NCBI GenBank assembly: GCA_017880705.1 | Contig: JADGRS010000059.1 | Coordinates: forward strand, 1 to 11,437 | Direction of reading: 5' to 3' | DNA from: Burkholderiales bacterium | GTDB taxonomy: Bacteria > Pseudomonadota > Gammaproteobacteria > Burkholderiales > Usitatibacteraceae | DNA length: 11,437 nucleotides | In this document: positions 6,617 to 11,437 of the stretch, in pieces | Layout of the letters: every line of letters starts with the position of its first letter | Numbering within the stretch: the stretch's first letter is position 1 | The notes under the pieces: model-generated | What the model saw: the letters and a program-made list of their open reading frames with translations, nothing else | Database searches by the model: none | What the model was told of the DNA's origin: nothing | Translations under genes and position numbers: made by a program

Positions 6617-7230
6617 TGTGCAGCACCATCGCGCCGCGCGACGCGGAGAACTTCGCGGCGGCGCTGCATGCACGCGAAGTCGAGATGCTGGACGCGCCGA
6701 TCTCCGGCGGCCCGGCGCGGGCGCACGCCGGGACGCTCAGCATGATGGCTTCCGGAAGCGAGGCGGCGTTCGCGCTCTGCCGGCCGGCGATCGACGCGAT
6801 GGCCGCCAAGTGCTTCCCCATGGGCTCGAAGCCCGGCGACGGCTCGCGCATGAAGGTGGTCAACAACATGATGGCCGCATCCAACATCGCCGCCGCGTGC
6901 GAGGCGATGGCGATGGCGTCGAAGCTCGGCATCGACCTGGAGCGCGCGATGACGGTGGTGAACGCGAGCTCGGGCGCGAGCTGGATGTTCGCCGACCGCA
7001 TGCCGCGCGCTCTCGCCCGCGACTACGCGCCCACCGCCGCGGCGCGCGTGCTGCTGAAGGACGTCGGCCTCTTCGTCGAGATCGCCCGCTCCTTCGGCCT
7101 GTCCGCGCCCATGGCGGAACAGGCGCTGGCGATCTTTCGCGACACGTGCGATCGCGGCTTCTCCGAGGAAGACGACGCCGCGGTCCTGAAGCGCTACGCG
7201 GACGCGTGGAAGGTCGAGGTTCCCCGATGA
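6391..7230 (+). CDS. NAD(P)-dependent beta-hydroxyacid dehydrogenase (HIBADH family)
   Basis: Members of the 3-hydroxyisobutyrate/tartronate-semialdehyde/L-threonate dehydrogenase family oxidise beta-hydroxyacids. Counting from GTG 6391 (279 residues): GVGAMGMG dinucleotide motif (3-10), DAPISGGPARAHAGTL substrate motif (101-116), GDGSRMKVVNN with predicted catalytic Lys155 and Asn159, and LLKDVGL (221-227). GSRMKVVNNMM and NASSGASWMF recall L-threonate dehydrogenases, but the substrate is unknown. The start is a problem: similarity begins upstream at IPRVGVVGVGAMG, yet no ATG, GTG or TTG occurs in this frame before 6391. An ATC at 6376 sits exactly where ATG is expected, one base after a TAA. 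GTG 6391 trims the first beta strand; ATG 6409 would destroy the NAD motif. No ribosome binding site is evident. The stop is one base from the convergent chaC-like gene's stop. Confidence 0.85.
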   Translation: MVGVGAMGMGVAKALLARGFAVQVRDIVAAREEEAIAAGARHLSGDVDVLVSLVVDAAQTRAVVEEHGGRAPAFMMCSTIAPRDAENFAAALHAREVEMLDAPISGGPARAHAGTLSMMASGSEAAFALCRPAIDAMAAKCFPMGSKPGDGSRMKVVNNMMAASNIAAACEAMAMASKLGIDLERAMTVVNASSGASWMFADRMPRALARDYAPTAAARVLLKDVGLFVEIARSFGLSAPMAEQALAIFRDTCDRGFSEEDDAAVLKRYADAWKVEVPR

Positions 7231-7231
7231 T

Positions 7232-7864
7232 TCAAGCCGCCTTGATGCGCGCCTTCACGAGCTGGGCAAGGTGCTCGACGCGCGCATCGCGGATGCCGTG
7301 CTCGTGCAGCGTCTCGGTCGTCTTGAAGAGATAGTCGTGCGCGGGCCCGTAGCGCCCCGTCGCGCTCGCGAGCGATTCGACCATGACCTCGATGGGAATC
7401 TCGCCCGTGTACCCGGAGCAATCGCGGTTCACGGTGAAGCACAGGGCGCGAATGGTCTCGCCGCCCGCGACGCAGTTCAGCCACCTCGGGCGGTACGAGC
7501 CGAACATCATCTCGCGCTTCCAGATGAGCTGCATCTGCTCCTGCACGAGGTCCGGGGTGATGCGATAGACGAGGCCGCGGCAGCTCCCGCCGCACTCGAG
7601 CGTGAGGACGAGGCCGGGATTGTCGGGCGTGCCGCGATTGATGCGCGACCACAGGCGGAAGGAGCGGTGGTAGCCGCGGATGGTCGCGACGTGCCGCGCG
7701 TCATACGCGAACTTCGGGTTCCACATGAGCGAGCCGTAGGCGAAGATCCAGAAGGGCGTTCCCGGCTCCCACGGTTCGAGCGCGTTGCGAAGCGACGCGA
7801 GGAGCTCCGTGGGCTTGAGCGGTTTCGCCGCGGAGGCGGGCGGCGCGTGGCGCACGGCGCTCAC
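7232..7864 (-). CDS. ChaC-like gamma-glutamylcyclotransferase
   Basis: This 210-residue protein is of the ChaC family, which degrades glutathione or other gamma-glutamyl compounds to 5-oxoproline plus the remaining amino acid or peptide in the cytoplasm. [12 protein letters not shown] (39-50) carries the YGSL substrate loop at 43-46. RGYHRSF (64-70) and [16 protein letters not shown] (87-102) follow. [11 protein letters not shown] (114-124) contains Glu118, the probable catalytic acid. The C-terminal [13 protein letters not shown] and a GI.D segment are also typical. The start is GTG at 7864, in a GTGA overlap with the pdxH stop, so translation is coupled. It is last in the VOC-pdxH-chaC operon and converges on the dehydrogenase gene with a one-base gap. 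The proline- and alanine-rich first 30 residues resemble a flexible linker. Confidence 0.88.
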   Translation of the reverse strand: MSAVRHAPPASAAKPLKPTELLASLRNALEPWEPGTPFWIFAYGSLMWNPKFAYDARHVATIRGYHRSFRLWSRINRGTPDNPGLVLTLECGGSCRGLVYRITPDLVQEQMQLIWKREMMFGSYRPRWLNCVAGGETIRALCFTVNRDCSGYTGEIPIEVMVESLASATGRYGPAHDYLFKTTETLHEHGIRDARVEHLAQLVKARIKAA

Positions 7865-8523
7865 GGGGCGAGCCTCGTGATCTCCCACGAGTTGCCCAAG
7901 CGGCGGTACGCGATGCGATCGTGCAGGCGGCTCAGGCGTCCCTGCCAGAACTCGACTTGCTCGGGAACGAGGCGGTAGCCGCCCCAATGCGGCGGACGCT
8001 CGGGATCCTCGCCATGGCGCGCCCCGAGCTCCTTCCAGCGGCTTTCGAGCCAGGCGCGACTCTCGATCATGCGGCTCTGCGGCGAGGCCCACGCGCCGAT
8101 GCGCGAGCCCAGGGGGCGCGTGAGGTAGTAGGCGTTCGATTCGTCGGCGCTCACCCTCTCGATCTTTCCCTCGATGCGCACCTGCCGCTCGAGCTCCTTC
8201 CAGAAGAACGTGAGCGCGGCGAAGGGATTGGCGGCGAGCTCGCGTCCCTTGCGGCTCTCGTAGTTGGTGAAGAAGACGAAGCCGCCCGGATCGAGTCCCT
8301 TGAGAAGGACGATGCGCGCCGAGGGGTGCGCAGCCGCGTTCGCCGTCGCGAGCGTCATCGCCGTGGGCTCGGGGATCTGCGCGTTGATCGCTTCCGCCAT
8401 CCACACGCCGAACTGCTTCAGGGGATCGCGATCGACGTCGGCCTCGTCGAGCGTCTCCAGGGCGTATTCCTTGCGCAGGTCCGCGAGGCCGGTCGCGATG
8501 GCGGGAGGGTCCTGGTTCTTCAT
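7861..8523 (-). CDS. pdxH: pyridoxamine 5'-phosphate oxidase
   Basis: PdxH oxidises pyridoxine or pyridoxamine 5'-phosphate to pyridoxal 5'-phosphate using FMN and O2, the last step of B6 supply. The 220-residue length is standard. Visible motifs: [22 protein letters not shown] (55-76) and [16 protein letters not shown] (81-96) for FMN and substrate binding, [17 protein letters not shown] (103-119), and the C-terminal PdxH signature [13 protein letters not shown] (191-203). The ATG at 8523 overlaps the VOC gene's stop in an ATGA, and its own stop overlaps the chaC-like GTG, making it the middle gene of a tightly coupled operon. No separate Shine-Dalgarno sequence is visible, as expected for coupled translation. 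Confidence 0.95.
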   Translation of the reverse strand: MKNQDPPAIATGLADLRKEYALETLDEADVDRDPLKQFGVWMAEAINAQIPEPTAMTLATANAAAHPSARIVLLKGLDPGGFVFFTNYESRKGRELAANPFAALTFFWKELERQVRIEGKIERVSADESNAYYLTRPLGSRIGAWASPQSRMIESRAWLESRWKELGARHGEDPERPPHWGGYRLVPEQVEFWQGRLSRLHDRIAYRRLGNSWEITRLAP

Positions 8524-8903
8524 CGGGAATAGTTGGACACTTCGATGAGGTTGCCGTCGGGATCCCTGAAGTAAACCGAGGTCATGGGCCCGAGCGCGCC
8601 CGTCTTGGGCACGGGACCTTCCGCGATCGCCACGCCCTGGGCCTTCAGTTGCGCGATCACCTCCTCCAGGGGCGTCTCGGTGATGAAGCACAGGTCCAAC
8701 GATCCCGGCGTCGGCTTCAGCGCCTTGGGCTCGAATTCGCGCCCCGCCTGGTGCAGGTTGATCTTCTGGCGCCCGAACGCGAGGCCGCGCCGCCCGCCGG
8801 CGAACGTGATCGGCTCCATCCCCATCACGCGCGCGTAGAAGTCGACGGTGCGCTCGAGGTCGAACGCGGTGATGACGATGTGGTCGATGCGGTCGATTTG
8901 CAT
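8520..8903 (-). CDS. VOC family protein, glyoxalase-domain (GLOD5-like)
   Basis: This 127-residue single-domain vicinal-oxygen-chelate protein has two beta-alpha-beta-beta-beta halves. Likely metal ligands are His8 (RIDHIVI), His51 (KINLHQAG) and Glu121 (GNLIEVSNY), with Asp70 in SLDLCFIT near the fourth position. The sequence closely follows the glyoxalase-domain-containing protein 5 pattern: [41 protein letters not shown]. The substrate of that group is not settled; glyoxalase I activity is possible but unproven, since GlxI usually has a different ligand set. It is first in the operon with pdxH and the chaC-like gene. Its ATG at 8903 directly abuts a repeat cluster, and no Shine-Dalgarno sequence is visible. 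The chaC partner makes a glutathione-linked role attractive (inference). Confidence 0.88.
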   Translation of the reverse strand: MQIDRIDHIVITAFDLERTVDFYARVMGMEPITFAGGRRGLAFGRQKINLHQAGREFEPKALKPTPGSLDLCFITETPLEEVIAQLKAQGVAIAEGPVPKTGALGPMTSVYFRDPDGNLIEVSNYSR

Positions 8904-9001
8904 AATTGGTGTCAGGTACGAATTTCGCGAAAACTGGTGTCAGAGACCAATTTTCGCAGATAGTTGTAGCATTGGCGAAATTGGTCTCTGACACCAGTTT
9001 T
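8904..9001. repeat. REP-like repeat cluster with 27-bp hairpin between divergent genes
   Basis: Three copies of one unit occupy almost the whole gap. Copy 1 (8904-8928) and copy 2 (8930-8957) are direct and share TGGTGTCAG, a diverged middle and an AATTT(T)CGC end. Copy 3 (8975-9001) is the reverse complement of copy 2 except for one missing T. Copies 2 and 3 can form a stem of about 27 bp with one bulge around a 17-base loop (8958-8974). The unit core GGTGTCAGAGACC is itself imperfectly palindromic. Repeats of this GGTGTCAG style recur in proteobacterial genomes, as I recall often with REP-associated tyrosine transposases, but no transposase is present here. The cluster starts immediately before the VOC ATG and ends 6 bases before the aldolase ATG, so it forms both 5' untranslated regions. 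Confidence 0.85.
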
Positions 9002-9007
9002 CCAGCC

Positions 9008-9781
9008 ATGCATGCCGACCCCGCTCTGATCCGCTCGACGAAGGGCCAAGTATCCGCCGAGGAATGGGCGGTGCGCACCGATCTCGCGGCGGCGTATCGC
9101 GCGGTCGCGATGTTCGGCTGGGACGACCTCGTGTTCACCCACATCTCCGCGCGGGTGCCGGGCGCCGATCATCATTTCCTCATCAATCCGTACGGGATGA
9201 TGTTCGAGGAGATCACGGCCTCGAGCCTGGTGAAGGTCGACCTCGCCGGCAACAAGGTGATGGACTCGCCCTTCGAGACCAATCCCGCGGGATTCACGAT
9301 CCACGGCGCGGTGCACGAGGCGCGCGAGGACGCGCAGTGCGTGATCCACCTGCACACGATGGAGGGCGTGGCCGTGTCGTGCCAGAAGGCGGGGCTGCTG
9401 GCGCTGTCGCAGCAGTCGCTCTTCCCGCTATCGAGCCTCGCGTATCACGCCTACGAGGGCGTGGCGCTGAATGCCGGGGAGAAGGCGCGGCTCGTCGCCG
9501 ACCTGGGCGACAGGCAGTTCATGATCCTTCGCAACCACGGCCTGCTCACGTGCGCGCAGACGGTAGCCGACGCTTTCCTCTACATGTACATCCTGCAGAA
9601 GGCGTGCGAGGTGCAGGTGCTCGCGCAGGCGGGCGGCGGCGAGCTGATCCCGGTTCCGCAGCCGATCGTGGATGGCATCAGGCAGGCGGCGGCGACGGTG
9701 CTGCGCCAGTCGGGCGGCATGATCGCGTGGCCGGGAATACTGAGGAAGCTCGACCGCGCCGATCCATCCTGGCGCGGCTGA
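9008..9781 (+). CDS. class II aldolase/adducin family protein
   Basis: This 257-residue protein has the class II aldolase/adducin fold of FucA, AraD and adducin heads. Zinc-ligand histidines are present: HLH at 114-116 ([13 protein letters not shown]) and His177 in LRNHGLLT. Other family segments are [10 protein letters not shown] (43-52), [11 protein letters not shown] (59-69) and [11 protein letters not shown] (74-84). Aligning [19 protein letters not shown] (96-114) with FucA puts Gly95 of NPAGF where FucA has catalytic Glu73. It therefore belongs to the NPAGF-bearing subgroup whose chemistry is unclear. Decarboxylase, epimerase or non-catalytic functions are alternatives to aldol cleavage. 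ATG 9008 is chosen because family similarity begins shortly after it; the frame is also open backward through the repeat cluster, which I do not count as coding. No Shine-Dalgarno sequence is visible. The convergent neighbour ends 14 bases away. Confidence 0.87.
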   Translation: MHADPALIRSTKGQVSAEEWAVRTDLAAAYRAVAMFGWDDLVFTHISARVPGADHHFLINPYGMMFEEITASSLVKVDLAGNKVMDSPFETNPAGFTIHGAVHEAREDAQCVIHLHTMEGVAVSCQKAGLLALSQQSLFPLSSLAYHAYEGVALNAGEKARLVADLGDRQFMILRNHGLLTCAQTVADAFLYMYILQKACEVQVLAQAGGGELIPVPQPIVDGIRQAAATVLRQSGGMIAWPGILRKLDRADPSWRG

Positions 9782-9795
9782 TCGCCTACGCGGCG

Positions 9796-10335
9796 CTACG
9801 GCGTGCCGACGATCTTGTCGACCACTCCCTTGTCGCTGAAGTGCACCTCGTAGCGCCCCGCCCGCGAGGCCCACAGGTTCCACACCGGCGCGTCGAGGCG
9901 CGGCGTGCGGTGCGTGGGCGGATAGCCGACCGAGATGATCACCTGCTCGCGCGTCATGCCGGGAATCACCGTGCCGTCCTTGATCGCGTCGCGAATCTTC
10001 GCGGGATAGCGCGCGATCGCGGCGCGCGGATCCTTCTTCACCACCAGCTTGGCGACGTATTGCTCGAGCTTCTCCTCGTTGCGCCCGTAGTCGTGGCCGA
10101 TGTGCATCTCGCGTCCGTCGATCTGTGCGTTGGCGCGATTGTTCCACCCGTACGACGTGATCCTGATCTTCGATCCCGCGGGGATCGACGGAAGCCGGCG
10201 CCAGTTCGCGTCACTGATCCAGTCCTTGTCGTAGTGGAGGTTGCAGCAGGTGTAGCCCTCGAGGAGCTCCTGCCCATGGGCGGCGAGCCCGATGCCCACG
10301 GCCGCGAGCGCCGCGGCGAAACCGATCGCTTTCAT
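9796..10335 (-). CDS. secreted hypothetical protein with BamE-like C-terminal pattern
   Basis: This 179-residue protein has a plausible Sec signal: Lys2, an Ala/Gly/Val-rich core at residues 4-19, and likely cleavage near AHG-QE (21/22). There is no lipobox cysteine. The mature start GYTCCNLHYDKDWISD has adjacent cysteines 30 and 31 and many aromatic residues. The C-terminal part has the BamE/SmpA-like rhythm of a G.V..GMT..QV...G.P stretch (DGTVIPGMTREQVIISVGYP, 120-139), followed by VWNLW and YEVHFSDKGVVDKI strands. That similarity is by pattern only. AAGGGG (minus strand, 10349-10344) lies 8 bases before the ATG, a good ribosome binding site. It follows the methyltransferase gene by 22 bases and is probably co-transcribed. 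The function is unknown; an envelope location is likely. Confidence 0.72.
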   Translation of the reverse strand: MKAIGFAAALAAVGIGLAAHGQELLEGYTCCNLHYDKDWISDANWRRLPSIPAGSKIRITSYGWNNRANAQIDGREMHIGHDYGRNEEKLEQYVAKLVVKKDPRAAIARYPAKIRDAIKDGTVIPGMTREQVIISVGYPPTHRTPRLDAPVWNLWASRAGRYEVHFSDKGVVDKIVGTP

Positions 10336-10357
10336 GGCGTGTTCCCCTTCGTTGTCG

Positions 10358-11437
<1,080 letters not shown>

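Noticed and set aside
8904..9001. CRISPR array
   Set aside because: Only three copies, one inverted, with almost no spacer between the first two and no cas genes; this is a hairpin repeat cluster.
8906..9007. Extension of the class II aldolase upstream to GTG 8906
   Set aside because: The extra residues are a translation of the repeat copies; family similarity begins after ATG 9008.
9782..9795. Bidirectional terminator between the convergent genes
   Set aside because: The gap is only 14 bases, with no T-tract or convincing stem.

Overview
The window is a GC-rich bacterial chromosome segment, about two thirds G+C by eye. Its gene content points to Betaproteobacteria, Burkholderiales or a neighbouring order: an RluB with a long Gly/Gln/Arg tail, a DUF1499 membrane protein, and RraA-like, DapA-like and HIBADH-like small-acid enzymes. 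There is no phage, plasmid, CRISPR or transposase gene. The organism assignment is inferred from protein style only.

Layout from left to right. (1) At 2-1069 is the 3' part of an RluB-type 23S rRNA pseudouridine synthase with a low-complexity basic tail. (2) About 700 bases follow without a convincing gene; they hold several nested inverted repeats, an alternating purine/pyrimidine tract, a GC palindrome and a probable promoter. (3) A plus-strand run encodes a DUF1499 membrane protein (preceded by a 15-codon ORF with a strong ribosome binding site), an RraA/HMG-aldolase-like protein, a DapA-superfamily lyase, an M3 metallopeptidase and a 3-hydroxyisobutyrate-dehydrogenase-like oxidoreductase. 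A 129-bp element with perfect 28-bp inverted ends separates the rraA-like and dapA-like genes. (4) A minus-strand operon, read right to left, encodes a VOC/glyoxalase-fold protein, PdxH and a ChaC-like gamma-glutamylcyclotransferase, joined by two 4-base start/stop overlaps. (5) A repeat cluster with a 27-bp hairpin fills the gap to a divergent class II aldolase/adducin-like gene. (6) A minus-strand pair encodes a UbiE-like methyltransferase and a secreted protein with a BamE-like C-terminal pattern. (7) At the right edge, an FAD-dependent oxidoreductase gene breaks off after 47 codons and runs into the start of a gene for an exported protein.

The RraA-like, DapA-like, HIBADH-like and class II aldolase-like proteins all belong to families acting on small hydroxy- or keto-acids, often releasing or using pyruvate. 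They may form a loose organic-acid catabolic neighbourhood, although a peptidase and an opposite-strand operon lie among them. The VOC-pdxH-chaC operon touches cofactor B6 and glutathione turnover.

I do not see a clearly new defence or mobile system. The best leads are the two palindromic repeat elements, the damaged or miscalled junction between the peptidase and dehydrogenase genes, the class II aldolase homologue lacking the usual catalytic Glu, the truncated FAD oxidoreductase at the right edge, and a possible structured RNA after rluB.
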